From positions 62,001 to 126,000 of the forward strand of contig JAITYX010000135.1 in NCBI GenBank assembly GCA_021018815.1: 64,000 nucleotides of DNA, in the 5' to 3' direction. The DNA is from Talinum fruticosum (lineage: Eukaryota; Streptophyta; Magnoliopsida; Caryophyllales; Talinaceae). Made by a program: the position numbers and the translations under genes. Of the stretch, positions 45,985-58,208 are shown in pieces (position 1 is the first letter of the stretch; each line of letters begins with the position of its first letter). The notes beneath the pieces were generated by a model. That model was not told the origin of the DNA. It saw only the letters and a list, made by a program, of their open reading frames with translations, and ran no database searches.

Positions 45985-48900
45985 TAAAAATCAATGCGGA
46001 TACTTTCTTCCACTTTGTTAGTTCTCTTGTTAAAAACACAATAAGCTTTTCTATAAGATGAGTAACCGAGAAATATACCTTCATTTGACCTAGCATCAAA
46101 CTTAGTCGGATGCTCCTTACCATTGTTGTGAACATAGCATTTACACCCAAATGGTCCGAAGTAGGAGATGTTGGGTTTCTTTCCCTTGTATAGCTCATAG
46201 GGAGTCTTCTTCAAGGTGGGTCCGATGAGGTATCTGTTGAGTGTCTAATTTGTCTGTATTGATCGCCTTAGCCCAAAAATAGTAAGGTAGATCATTTTCA
46301 ATCATCATAGTCCTTCCTATTTCTTCAAGAGTTTTGGTTTTTCTCTCCACTACTCCATTTTTTTAGGAGTTCTTGGTGTAGAGAAGTTGTGGGAGATGTT
46401 ATTCTTGTCACAAAAGTCTCGCAAATTTTGAGTAGTTGAACTCCCTTCCATGGTCGGTTCAAATCCTCTTGATTTGAGTTTGAGACTCCACTTGAATTTT
46501 CCTGCAGAGCTTAGTGAACTTTTTGAAGGCTTTATTCTTGTTCTTGAGAAAACATACCCAGGTAAACCGTGAGAAATAATCAACAATGACAAGTACGTAT
46601 GATTTACCTCCAAGGGTTTTTACGAGAATTTCACGACACAAATCCATATGAACCAATTCAAGCACTTTGGATGTAGACACAGTTTGAGTGATTTGAAAGT
46701 TGATTTGACTTGTTTTCCTTTTGTACATGCTTCAAAAATTTTATCTTTCTTAAATGCACAGTTAGGTAATCGCTTAACCAATCCATGAGATGCAAGTTTC
46801 TTGATATTATACATGCTAATGTGATCTAGTCTATGATGCCAAGTCCATGAATCATCATTGACGGATGCTTTCAAACAAGATAAATTCGACTTAAATATGA
46901 GAGAGGAATAGTATAGGTGTTACTCGACCTCGGACACGAGAGCTTAGTCTCCTTGGTGAGTGCATAAAAAATGTAGCAGTTGGTCTAAGTGAACCTTACC
47001 TCTTGCTCTTTGTCACACAGCTGAGAGATGCTGAGGAGATTGTATTTCAGCCCTTCGACAAGGTATACTTGGACTGACTGAGTTGTTTCCTTCACCAATT
47101 TTGCTAATCCCTACTATCTTGCCTTTACTAGTATCTCTAAACGTAACTTTTCCTTCTTTCAGATCTTTTAAATAAAAAAAGAGTCTTGAATCACCTAACA
47201 TGTGAAGTGAGCATCCACTTGTCCAAGTACCAATGACCTTTCTTCTTTTGAGTTACCTACAAAACAAAAACGAACTAACCCTTCTCACATCCTCTTACAA
47301 ACCTAGTAACTCCTTTTACTTTGGTCCTTTTCTAAGGAAGAACACTCTTGGGAACCCATATTTGAATGATTTTGGGTCCGGTCCGATTTTAAGTCTTCCT
47401 TTTAGAAAACCGAGTCTGTGTCTCTTTCTTTTAAACGTCTTTTCTTATGTAAACAGGTGGGGAAGGATTTTTCCTACAAACTGGTCTAGGCTCAATCCTC
47501 TTTCCATTTGTATGAATGGGATCATGCTCGGCCTTCCCGAACTTTATAGTTCTAGAATCGATTTGAAAAGATTGGAATAGGAATTAGATTCCTCTTCAGA
47601 CATTGTGACCAAGTCCTTCTTTCCTAAATGAGACACACTAAGAGACAAGTAAAAGATCAAGGTTTTTCTAACCTTGAGTGAGTTTCAAAACAAGCTCTTA
47701 AGACTCATTCAGCTTCCCTTTCGAGTTGCTCATTTTGTTACGAGTGACTCGGACTCGATCTTATTTTCTTGAGCACCGGTCTTAAGTACCTTCGGATTGT
47801 GTCTCGGGTTTTCCAATTCATTTTTCAAAACATTGCTCTAAGTAGTAAAAGACTTAAGTTGTTCTTTGAACTGAGAAGAATCAGAATTAGACTTTTCTTC
47901 CAAAGTAAAAATATATCTTGCTAAATCAACGTTGGAGAATTTGAGAAAGTATTCAATTACCTACTCAATATTTGAGCTCTCATTGTCCGATTCGGATTCG
48001 ACTTCGAGTCCGTTAGTGCCATAAGACACTTTGAGTCATCTAAGTCATCTTCATCAGATGAATCATCATCACTCCATGTGGCCATCATAGCATTCTTCTT
48101 CTTTCTATCCTTCTTTCGCTTTGGATAGTCCTTGACTATGTGTTCTTCACTACCACATTCAAAACAACTAGAGTTCTTAGTTAAAGATAATTTTGACGAG
48201 AGAGGAGTATTTACCTTTTCTGTCTTCATATCCTTCTTGTAGAACTCTTCCTTTGGCCTCTTTTTCCACTTCTGGTACTTCATCATTCTCTTGAAGCCGT
48301 GGACAATGAGTGCCATAAGATCCTCTTCGGGTTACGAGGAGCTCGGACTTTCACGTCTACTTTCCGAGGTCTTCGAGCACAATATTCTTTTTGGTGCTGA
48401 CCTCGACATCCTATTCCTTGAGATGAATCTCGTGGGTGAGTAACTTCCCAATAAGCTCATCTGGTCTTAGTTGAGAGAGGTTCGAGCTTCTTCAATGGTT
48501 GTCATCATGGGACCCCACTTTCTCTTTGGTAGACTTCCTAGAATTTTTCTGGACATTTCCTCATGAGAGATTTTTCTACCCGGAGATTTGAGATTATTAG
48601 TAATATCTCGTGAACCAAATATACATCTAAGTGATGTTCTCTTTTTGCCCCATCTTAAACGAGCTCGTACTTATGATGATATTGACTTATCTTTACCGCT
48701 TCACATGACTTGTTCCTTCGTAGGTGTTGACAAGAGTGTCCCACACCTCTTTGGCTGTGTCATAGGTTGAGACTCTATTGTATTCTTACTGTGCTAATGG
48801 CACACATCGGTATGTTCATAGTTTTGAAGTTCTTTCGAACTTATCGGTCCCTTCAGTGGTGAACTCGGATTTGGTTTTAGGCTCAAAAGTTGCATTTTCT

Positions 48901-49113
48901 ATCTTTATTGGGATGTAATTGCCTCCTTGGATGATATCCAAGACTTCTTCATCATTATTCATTAGGAAGCATTCCATCATCTTCTTCCAATGTGCAAAGT
49001 TTGACCCTTTGAGCTTTGGTAGTCTAGTGGACGATCTTCCCTCATCGAACTCTCCATTGTTTTGAGCCATCCGATCTTTAGACCTTTGTATGGTAAGATC
49101 CTTTTGAAAGGCT
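45985..49113 (-). pseudogene. Sirevirus-like gag-pol relic, copy 4 (gag to integrase)
   Basis: Read on the minus strand, gag starts at 49,070 (MAQNNGEFDEGRSSTRLPKL, with FAHWKKMMECFL) and a knuckle CFECGSEEHIVKDYP (final Cys now Tyr) lies near 48,168-48,123. An acidic tail and protease segment near 47,225-47,190 read TSGCSLHMLGDS, with the catalytic Asp triplet disrupted by an indel. GAG-pre-integrase with WHHRLDHISMYNIKKL is at 46,874-46,620. Integrase with HMDLCREI and SYVLVIVDYFSRFTWVCF is at 46,728-46,350. The reading ends abruptly at 45,985, after the integrase core. RT and RNase H are absent. Confidence 0.85.
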
Positions 49114-49117
49114 AGGT

Positions 49118-49125
49118 TGATACCA
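49118..49125 (-). other. Primer-binding site, copy 4
   Basis: On the minus strand TGGTATCA lies two bases after the LTR end CCTTCA. It complements the 3' end of initiator-Met tRNA and identifies the adjoining LTR as the 5' LTR. Confidence 0.75.
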
Positions 49126-49668
49126 ATTGAAGGTTTGCTCTTGGAGAGTCTAAGTCACCGTAAAGGAGGGGTGAATAGGGTGATGTGGAAATTTAAACAC
49201 TTTTTGCACAAACATAAACTAAAAGATGATTACGAGTCTAGATTGGACTCGGAAAGACAAGTAACACAAATATACATGGAAACCCTCCCGGGGCGGAAAA
49301 CCATGGACGAGTGCTAATCCAAGAACTAAGTCAAAGCCACTATTTTGAATCCACAAAATACAAAGGACTAACTCAACCAGAATTTCTCTCTTAAACAATT
49401 CCTCACAAAGTTTTCGTAAACTCGAAGTTCCCTTATCCGATCTAGTACTTCCTAACCGAGGTAACCTTTACAATCGGGGACAAGCGAGTTGAGTTAATCC
49501 TTAAAGCTCACTTAAGGGACTTACTAAGAAAGTAAAAGATGTATGTAATTGATTACAAGACTTTCTTTAAAACTCAAAGAATAATAAATACAAACTTGGA
49601 GTTGTAAGTAGAAGATTGAGTAAGAATGAGAACAACAATAAGTTCAACAACAATTTCGGCAACCTTCA

Positions 49669-50708
49669 TGTAACACCCCAAAACCTACCCTAGGAGTATT
49701 ACATTGCCGAGTTCCTTACGGGAACTTCAATATTACTCCTTAGACCTAAGTAATCTAACTTCATCATAATCTCCAGATTCTCGGTTCAGCCTTAATACTT
49801 AATCAAATTCTATTAAATTCTAATTTAGCCCTAACTACTTCCTATAGCACAACCATTTAATATTCACGCAAACATTCAATATTCACAACAAATCCAGTTG
49901 GGTTTCAAAATTACTAATAGTTTAGAGTATAAGACTACCCACCTTGAATTAGGGATTGAAGATTTCGAATTTCGGATTAGCCTAGGTCAGTTTCCTCCTT
50001 TCCTTCCTCTTCCTCTGCTGCCAGGCCCGGTCTAGCCCTATTTCGCCGCCTTCCTCTATGCCCGACGCTTGCTCGGTCATGGTTTTCTTGCTCGCCGGCC
50101 ACTACTCTCTCACTCGTCGGCCACCGCTTCTTCGCTCATCTGGTCGCCGCCTTCGTCGTTAAGGCACGCCTCCTCTTCTTTCTTTCTTCCTCTCGCTCGG
50201 GTCCTCGGTCTCACGCTCTCTCTCTCTCTCTCTCTCTCTCAGCTATCTCGCTCGCTCTCTCTTTCCCCGCTTCGTTTCGGTTCCTCTTTTGTTTCTGCTC
50301 CCCTCGATTCCCTTTCTCTCTTGGTCTTCTCTCTCTACCATGGCTTACTCGGGAAAGGCCACCTTTTTACTTTTACACTAATTAAGTTCCTAGCTAAACA
50401 CTTAATCCCTTCCCCCTTCTCACTCCTCTTTCCCTCTTCTCTTGTTAAACAAAATAATAATTAAACCCATATACATAGTGTAAGCGGTCGCAGATTTATA
50501 AGTAGCTGGTCCAGGGAAATATTCGGAGGAAGGAATTAATGCGCTTCACTAATAATAGTTACGTGAACTAATAATAATTTGCTCAAATAAATTGACAAAT
50601 ATATATATCCACGTATATATTTTAGTCATTCGACCTACTTTATTCAATTAAGGACAAATAATTAGTTTAACTCATATAACTACCTAACCCAAAATTACGG
50701 GTCTTACA
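49669..50708 (-). mobile_element. Solo LTR, chromovirus-like gypsy type, nested in copy 4 LTR
   Basis: The flanks CTTCA (49,664-49,668) and CTTCA (50,709-50,713) are a perfect 5-bp duplication. On the minus strand the element starts TGTAAGACCCGTAATTTTGG and ends TTTTGGGGTGTTACA, the TGTAA...TTACA form common in plant Ty3/gypsy LTRs. At 1,040 bp it has no internal region or primer-binding site. A CG- and CT-rich leader-like block (50,020-50,340) accounts for a 131-codon plus-strand frame that I do not accept as a gene. Confidence 0.88.
50216..50240. repeat. (CT)12 microsatellite
   Basis: A short dinucleotide run lies in the CT-rich part of the solo LTR. Confidence 0.9.
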
Positions 50709-51611
50709 CTTCAAGTCTTGTGAAATGGCTTCTATTTATAGATAACCGGGTAGAATGACCGTTGAATCTTGTTTACGGACTGAAATCTTCACTAGTCATT
50801 GTAAAGGCTATTCTTAGTCGCTTAGAAAAGATCCGTTAGGATATGAACGTTGTGCAATGTCTCTTGGCTCCAAAAAGATGTCCCAATCAAGCTGGTGGTG
50901 ACTCGAAAACTAAGGTGGAAACAACCGTTAGGTCTAGAGTTGGAGTTTTCCAATTTTAGAAACAAACAACCACGACATAGTGTCCGAGCCATGTTCAAAA
51001 GTAGGTAAAACTTGTCTTCGATATTTAACGGCTAGAAGCCGGTTGCTTTTGAAATTCAAAAAAATATATTAGCCTCGTTTGAATAACCTACAAAAGCAAA
51101 GCACATTGGTTCTCAAAGTATAAAATATTGTGGTCCAAGATTAGGCACGAGATAATAATTAAATCGAGTAATTAAATGCTTAATTATCTTTGGCCTAAAA
51201 GAATAGAATTTTCCGAGTCTAATATTCAATATGTTCAAATTCCATCTTCGATCAATCCTAAAATGATCAAGTTAAAAAGAATAAAATATAAAAGTATAAG
51301 AACTTCATCTAATGAAATACTTCTCAAGGAAATAAACTGACTTGGAATAAACGATTAACGTTGTAATTCACTTTGCGTTGAAATACAAAGTCGGTGCTTA
51401 GAATAAAAGTGTTCGAGAGATTATTTGAGCATGCGATAGTTCGAGTGATGCCCGAGTGAGTCGAAATACCGAGTATAGGAGATATGTAATAAAGCGCTTT
51501 ACGAGTCGGTCGGAACATATTGAAAACTTAAATATGGGTTTCGATAGTACTCGGAATAACTTACAATCAAAACCTAAAAGAGATAAAGATTTATACCGAG
51601 TCTTCAAACAA

Positions 51612-53079
51612 CATAGCTTACGATTCTAAAATTTTAAAATAAAATCAAAACAAAACTTGAAATAATATAGATTATGCTTTTTAGGCTAAAAATATTGGCG
51701 AGTTAACCTTTACACCATTAAAATGGAATATCCTTTAGTTATATTCTAAAATTTCTCCTTAATAAAATTACACTTATTTATATCCCTTCTTTAAAATCAT
51801 TCAAGTATACATTTTGACATCATTATACTTTTTTGAAATTTTTAAATCAATCTCTATGACATAAACATATTTTTGAATTTGCATATAATCATAAATAGAT
51901 TTTACTAACAATTGACGTAAGAGTGAATTAAATTGGCTGATAATAGTGTAGATATCTCTGTAGTTTTATATTAATCTTATTTTTAGTCTTAATATATATT
52001 TTAATTATCAGATTATTTTCTGTTTGCTTTTGTTATTTTTAGTCAATTTGTTAAAAATTTAGATAAAAAATATTTTTATTTGGTTATTTTTTTATTATTA
52101 TAGGGTTTAGTTAGAGTCTTAATATATTAATATTAATATTATTTATTTTAATAAATGATTTGATAATTTTTCAGATTTATTTTCTATTTATGTTAAAGCA
52201 GGTTTTCAATTTAATAAAATTATAAATTTAGTTTTTTATTTTTATTTTACATTTTTAGGGTATATTTACGTCAAGAAAATAGTTTTAATATTATGGTAAT
52301 TTAATTATTTATTTTTGTATCTATTTTAGTGCATTTTATTATTTTTTAACTTTCTGTTTTAGATTCTCTTTTTACTTTACTCTTTTTACTTCTGTTTAAT
52401 TTTTCTGAAAAATTGCAAAAAAGTATTTCTAGGTTTTGGTTTAGTTACATCATTCCACATTTTTAATTTAATTTATTATATAATTTTCTATAATTTTTAG
52501 TTGCATTCAGTAAGGGGACAGATATTATCTAGATAGAGTCCACTTATAAAAGCAAACCTAATTTTTTTCTTTTCAATAATTTTTATTTTTTTATTTAATT
52601 ATTTACATCTATGACTGATATTTAATGGACAAATATTTTTTATGGTTGAGATTACACTCGAGCTCCAATAGTCACTTCAGTTGCAGTATTTGGTCAATTT
52701 AAAAAGATTATTATTATATATTGTATAGATGCATTGAATAAATTTAAAATTCTGGGATGAAACCTAACATATAAAAGAGAAGTCATAAAGATCTTATATT
52801 TTAATTGATTTTAGCATATTTTTTTTCCCTCACTAAATCAGGTCAGGTTAATAAAATTTATTAATTTTTATCGAACACTTATCCCCTTATGTGAATTTAT
52901 ATCCAAAATTCCTACCTTTTATTCCGAAAATATGAATTGTTGATGAAATTGATGTATACCAGAAAAATACCATATAAAAATTATAATTAAGATAACTGGA
53001 CAATTGTTAGAAATTAAAAATTTAAGGACATCATTTGCCACAGTCAAAAACTCATAGTACAATACCTCTTCATGTAATT
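51612..53079. other. Very AT-rich gene-free stretch
   Basis: Bases 51,640-53,040 are dominated by T- and A-rich low-complexity sequence (for example TTTATTTTTA runs at 51,960-52,500), with stops in all frames. I see no element ends, genes or RNA structures. Confidence 0.5.
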
Positions 53080-54011
53080 ATGGCAAAACGAGGGCGACCA
53101 TGGAATCTAAGGAAGAATTTGACTGGGAAAAAATCAATATGAGGGAACGGATACTGTAAATTGGTTGCAACGACAAAAAGAACAGTTAGCATAGGAGTCT
53201 AAAGATATGGAAATCAATGGAATAGTAACAATGGTGACACATAGCCCTAATTGAGTAGAGAATGAGGGGTGGTTGTGACTCCTGGATCGACGCTTCAACA
53301 TACTAGCATTTCATCAGCTATAGAGAGTGAGCAACAAGCATCAGGTAAATCAACCAGGACTTATGCCTCAAAAGCGAATCAGAATGATGGTGAGGATATG
53401 ATTTATATACCTTGGGCTGAAATTAACGAGTTGAAATGTGCCTAAATTGTGAGGGGTGATGTTAGTTCTGTAATTGAATTTTGGAATCATTTTGTTGTAT
53501 GTCGTGTTTTGGGATTAAATCCACCAATTGGGGTCATCGATAGGTTTCTAAAACGGATATGCAGAGCATCAGAGTGTTGTTTGACAAGGGAATCTTTTCG
53601 TTCTTTGATAAACAACCTTTAATTTTGAAACCCGGGAATCAAATTTGTTGCTAGATGAGAATACAACAGTTATCAATGTGGGTTCAATTTGCTTAATTAG
53701 ATGCCTAATATTAGAGTGCTAGTAGCTTGATTAAGTTGGGTAGCTTCATTGGGGAGTCCAAATAAGATGGATAAAGATACTAGAAAAAAGATAAAATGCA
53801 TTTCGCTTGACTATTAATTGAGGTGCAAGTGGGAGGAGAATTGCCAAATTGTTTTCATTTTGTTAGTGAGCAGGGTGTGCTTAAACAAGAAATGGTGGAA
53901 TACAAATGGAACCCAGTCAAGGGTAGCCACTGTAAATTTTTTTGGCACGAGGAGGTGCATTGTAAGAAAAAGAAAGTTGCCAAGTTTGTAGACTTGTGCC
54001 TAGGAAGATAG
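53080..54011 (+). pseudogene. LINE ORF1-like relic (DUF4283 and CCHC knuckle)
   Basis: The relic starts with a basic segment MAKRGRP (53,080). A DUF4283-like part follows with FWNHFVVCRVLGLNPPIGVI and RFLKRI (about 53,483-53,560), then FFDKQPLILKPGN (about 53,600-53,640) and LLIEVQVGGELP (53,808-53,843). A decayed zinc knuckle segment YKWNPVKGSHC plus HCKKKK ends at 54,011. This order is that of nucleic-acid-binding ORF1 proteins of plant L1-type LINEs and related retroelement proteins. Stops interrupt the middle. No ORF2 follows; a MULE transposase relic begins 342 bases later. Confidence 0.6.
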
Positions 54012-54352
54012 AACTGTTCGTCATAGTTTGTACAACTCACAAATAAATGATCCAGGAGTGAGTACTTAGGGTGTTAAACCAAACGGAGAAGGGTTTTGAG
54101 TACTAGAGCCTAATTTGAGTGGCTCAATCTTGGGATGGTTCCTTTTTAGTTATGGTATTACCTATTATAATGTGTGTTGTTACCTTTGTTAGTTACTGCT
54201 TTTTTGGGTTTTGGTTAAAACATGGTGTTTTTGTTCTTGTTATAATTTGTATGTATAACGATAATGGTGTTATTGTTATCATTTGCATGTTAGTAGTCGA
54301 TATCCGATGTTATAGGTAGTGGATTTAATTAGGTTTAGTATTATGATTGTAG
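54012..54352. other. Spacer between ORF1 relic and MULE relic
   Basis: This is T/G-rich sequence with a 66-codon hydrophobic frame (54,119-54,319) that shows no family resemblance. It is probably the MULE leader or intron-like sequence. Confidence 0.3.
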
Positions 54353-57300
54353 ATGGACATTGAAATTGTCGGCGGAAGGATGCACACATTAAATTAGTTA
54401 CTTGTATATGTGTCAATGGGTGGATACTTAGAAGATGGAGTGAGTGGATTAATGAAGTACGTAGGAGGGAAGAACCATTGTGTGTGAATGACAGAGGATA
54501 TGGGTTTTGATGCAATTTATAAGTCGGTAGAAAAGGCAATCGGTGGTGAGTTGAGGGAACGTAAGTTATGGTATAATTTGAAATTTGATAGGAGGGTATT
54601 ACTACATTTTGTTAGAGATTATGATATTGTGAACATTATGAGAGAGAACGAGCATCATGCATATTTATATGTGGTCGGGCAAAAAGGTCCATTCGTTAGA
54701 TTAGTTTTATAGAATATGAATAGAAGGGTTGGTGAGTTGTAGGGATCTTCTTTCGCTGGTGTTGGTGGTATGGTTGGAGGGTGCACTTATCACTCGTAAT
54801 GGTATGTTGGCCAAAGTTGTGTTCTATTATACATGTTTTAATTTTTAGTGTCCAAACTACATATTAAGTTATTAAATGATATGTTTTTTATGAATTGATT
54901 AGGGAGGACATGGAACCCGGGCAGCAGGTAGCGGTGGAGGTTTTGGCTTCGGTTGAGAACATGGACAAAAAGCTCGGACGACACGGATGAGTCGAGTGTG
55001 AAACTATAGTTCAGAATCGGATCATGAACGAGTGGTGTGGCCACCCTCTAGATTAGAATCCGAGTGTTATCGTCGGAGGATGATTATTTGGAGGAATTTA
55101 ATCAAAGGAAAAGGCTAGTTATTTGCCTTAGTTGATAGCCTTAGATGTAACATGTGGAAGTATGCAATTGCAAATAAATTTGAGTCCCGTTTCAAGAGGA
55201 GTTGTAAACAACGCATAGCCATAGAGTGTGATGCTGAAGGTTGTGTTTTTTACATTTGTGTTCGGGGTGTAAAAGGAAGGGACAAGGTGATAGTAAAGGA
55301 CTTCGGAGGCAAGCACAGTCATACTATTGGTGAGCAATGTCGGATTAGGTAATAAGGGAAACGAAGAATGAGAGCAAAAATGTTGTCGCGAGTTAATTGA
55401 CTTGAAGGTTGGACTTTCTGTTGATTATGCACCAGCCGAGATCATGAAAGACATGGCACTTGACATGCGGATGTGACATTCAAGCAAGTGTGTATGTGCG
55501 TATGTTAGTGATAGAATTGCCTGGAGGATCGGTACAAGCTTTTCTCTCGGGATATGTGTTGCTATAGTGTAGGAAAATCCTGATTCGAGGGTATTCTGTG
55601 AGTTGGAAGACGTAAGGTTCAAGCATATTGAAGACTTAGGTATAACTCCCTAACTCTCTTGGGTTTTGATTCTAAGTCATTCTAATCCTTATAGAAATTC
55701 ATATCCAATTTTTATTCTGTTATGACTCGCTTAGAAACTAGTTGGATTGCATATCTTTCCGAACTATGTTTCCGACTTACTCATACACAACTCAGAACTA
55801 TCACATGAGTAAATAATCTCTAACACTTTTACTCTAAATACTCACTTCTTGTTTTAAGTGAAAATGAATTGCAACGTTAATTCTAATTTCTAAGTAAGTT
55901 TATTTATAGAAAATTATTTACTTGATAAAGTTTATGTATCTTGATACTTTATCCTCTCTAACTTGATCATCTTTAAAGGATTGACTCTAGATGGAAACCG
56001 AACCTAATGGATATTAGACTCGGAAAATTCCACTCTTTTAGGTTAAAGATAATTAAGTGCTTAATTACTCCGATTTAATTATTATCCGTGCCTAAACTTG
56101 GACCAAAATACTTTTATACTTTTAGTACCACTTTGATTTGCTTTTGTAGGTTGTGTAAACAAGCCTAATCTACTTTTCAAATACAAAATCAACCAATTTC
56201 TAGCCGTTAAACACCAGCAGACAAAAAAACAACATTTACGGACATGGCTCGGACATCGTGTCGATTTGTTTGTTTTCAAAACTGAAAAATTACAGCTTTG
56301 AGTCAAACGGTTGTTTCCACCCTAGATTTCACTCACCACCGAGAGGGTTGGACTACTTTTGGAGCAAGAATCGTTGCACAACGGATATTTTTCTATGTTA
56401 CTCGGACCAGCCAGTTACAACGGCTAATGAAGTTCACCGGTCCGGAACGAGTCTCGACGATTATCTTCCTATGTGCTTATAAATAGAAGCCACTCCACAA
56501 GACTTGAAGATTGCTGAACTCATTGCTGGAACCGAACATATTCTACTCTCACTCAATCTTCGACTTACAACTCATGATCCGTAATTTCTTTCTTTTGGAG
56601 TTGTAAAGAAAGTCTTGTAAACACGACATTCTTCTCTTACTTTCTTTGTAAGTCCCTTGACCGAGCTGTAAGGGCTAATTCAGCTCAATTGTCCCCGATT
56701 GTAAGGGTTAACTCAGTCAAGATCCTTTGTAATTGTGGATTCAATTAGTTGATTTTGACTTGGTGCTTAGATAAGCACTCGTTCGTGGTTTTCGACCTGA
56801 AGGATTTCCACGTATTTCTAGGTGTCTTTCTTTCTAAGTCCAATCTAGACTCGGAATCCGATTCTGTTTTGTTACGTGCAAAAAGAGTTTGATTTTTATT
56901 TAAAATCTTCCATCACCCTATTCACCCCCTCTAGGGTGACTTAGCCTTTCCAAGAGCAAACCTTCACGTATGTTTGTTGGTTATGAAACATTATTGAATG
57001 GATTCATTATGGGATGTAGGAAAGTGTTGTTTGTGGATGTGGCACATTTAAGTGGTCCGTATAATGGGACATTGATGGCTGCAGTAGCCCTAGATGTGGA
57101 TAATAACCTGTTTAATGTTGTGTACGCTATTGTATCTCGCTGAGAATAATGACAAATAGTTGTGGTTCTTGAGTGTCTTATTAGAGTGTTTGGGGGCTTC
57201 AAGCAAGTTATTATGACGAGATAGGCATCCGGGACTGTTGTATCGTTGCATGAAGAGTGTTTGAGTCCGATAACTATAGCTATTGCGTTAGACATCTAAG

Positions 57301-58208
57301 GGACAACATTTTTAGTGTCATCTGTGCGGTTAGGCATCCATAAAGACGCAACGAAGGACCTAATCAAGGAAGTTTTCAACAGGATATCATACGATACATA
57401 ATAATGCCTTTGGAGTACGATGTCATATTGAATAAGCTAAGATCGTATAAATCGGAATCGGTTGCATGGGTAGAACGTGATGAACCTGAGCATTGGGCAA
57501 CCTCAAAGTTCATTAAAGAACACTGGGGTCAAATAAACACTAATCCAAGTGGAGAGATTGAACAACTCCATTTGTCATTTGAGGCCATTGTCTATCCCGT
57601 GGCTGCTGTCCGGTCTTTCTCGTAAGCAAGGAAGGAACATAGACATGTGTATGTTGGAGGTGGAAGAGTGGAAAAATGATGTCCGGCAAAGGATTGAGAA
57701 GAAGTTGTGTTGGAGAAGTTTGCTTATGTTATTGAAGTCCAAATGTAAAACCGTACCATAGGGAATTTGGTGTACAATTAACAAACTTTAAGTGGTCTAA
57801 GATCAGCCTTACAAATTAGACATACACTTGTAGGCGGTGGCAAATACATAGGTTATTGTGCACCCATGTGATATTTGTGATTGAGAAGCGAAGTTATTGG
57901 TTCATGACTACATGAACCCGTACTACAAGGCCCAAGCATAGAAGACAGTTTACATGAATGTTGTGCACCCCATGGAGACACATGACATGGCGATCGTTGA
58001 TGACAACACAGGCCAAATTATGGCAAGGGGAAGCTCAACAAGGACTTTAACCAGCCCATACTTCCTCTAACAAATGTGCGGCCTACTAGACGACCAAGGG
58101 TGAAAAGGTATTAATCTCAAACTCAAGGGTTAAAAGAGAAGAGGTGCTCTAAATATGGCGAAGGTGGACACTACAAGAAAACTTGTATGAATGCACGAGC
58201 TGATTTTG
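54353..58208 (+). pseudogene. MULE (MuDR-type) transposase relic, split by a solo LTR
   Basis: An N-terminal PB1-like part lies at 54,353-54,712, with LWYNLKFDRRVLLHFVRDYD. The DNA-binding domain (MuDR type) at 55,152-55,352 has ESRFKRSCKQRIAIECDAEG and KHSHTIGEQC. Catalytic core start FVGYETLLNGFIMGCRKVLF, then VDVAHLSGPYNG with the first catalytic Asp, lies at 56,968-57,063. A SWIM zinc finger, TCRRWQIHRLLCTHVIFVIE, lies at about 57,825-57,885, and a C-terminal knuckle RCSKYGEGGHYKKTCMN at about 58,146-58,196. These are in the standard MULE order. Stops and shifts abound. No terminal inverted repeats were found; the right side is cut by a CACTA terminus at 58,209. Confidence 0.8.
55629..56966 (+). 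mobile_element. Solo LTR of the family-A Sirevirus-like element inside the MULE gene
   Basis: This starts TGAAGACTTAGGTATAAC and ends CAAGAGCAAACCTTCA, matching the LTRs at 44,534 and 49,128, at 1,338 bp. The flanks CATAT (55,624-55,628) and CGTAT (56,967-56,971) are a 5-bp duplication with one change. Setting aside the LTR and one flank copy puts the transposase segments on both sides into one frame (DVRFKH then MFVGYETLL). A TATAAATAGAAGCC box lies near 56,480. Confidence 0.88.

Larger units (their letters stand above)
49128..51606 (-). mobile_element. Sirevirus-like 5' LTR (family A), copy 4, split by a solo LTR
   Basis: On the minus strand this starts TGAAGACTCGGTATAAATC at 51,606 and ends AGAGCAAACCTTCA at 49,128. 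Removing the nested element and one target copy leaves 1,434 bp, close to the 1,451 bp of copy 3. TATAAATAGAAGCC lies at about 50,728-50,741. The five bases outside the start are AACAA (51,607-51,611). Confidence 0.82.

Noticed and set aside
45800..46198. 132-codon minus-strand frame
   Set aside because: It runs from integrase in an alternative frame into the antisense strand of an adjoining LTR, so it is chimeric and not a gene.
50069..50464. 131-codon plus-strand frame, Ser/Leu-rich
   Set aside because: It lies antisense in the CT-rich leader of a solo LTR defined by a 5-bp duplication. The composition is due to (CT)n.
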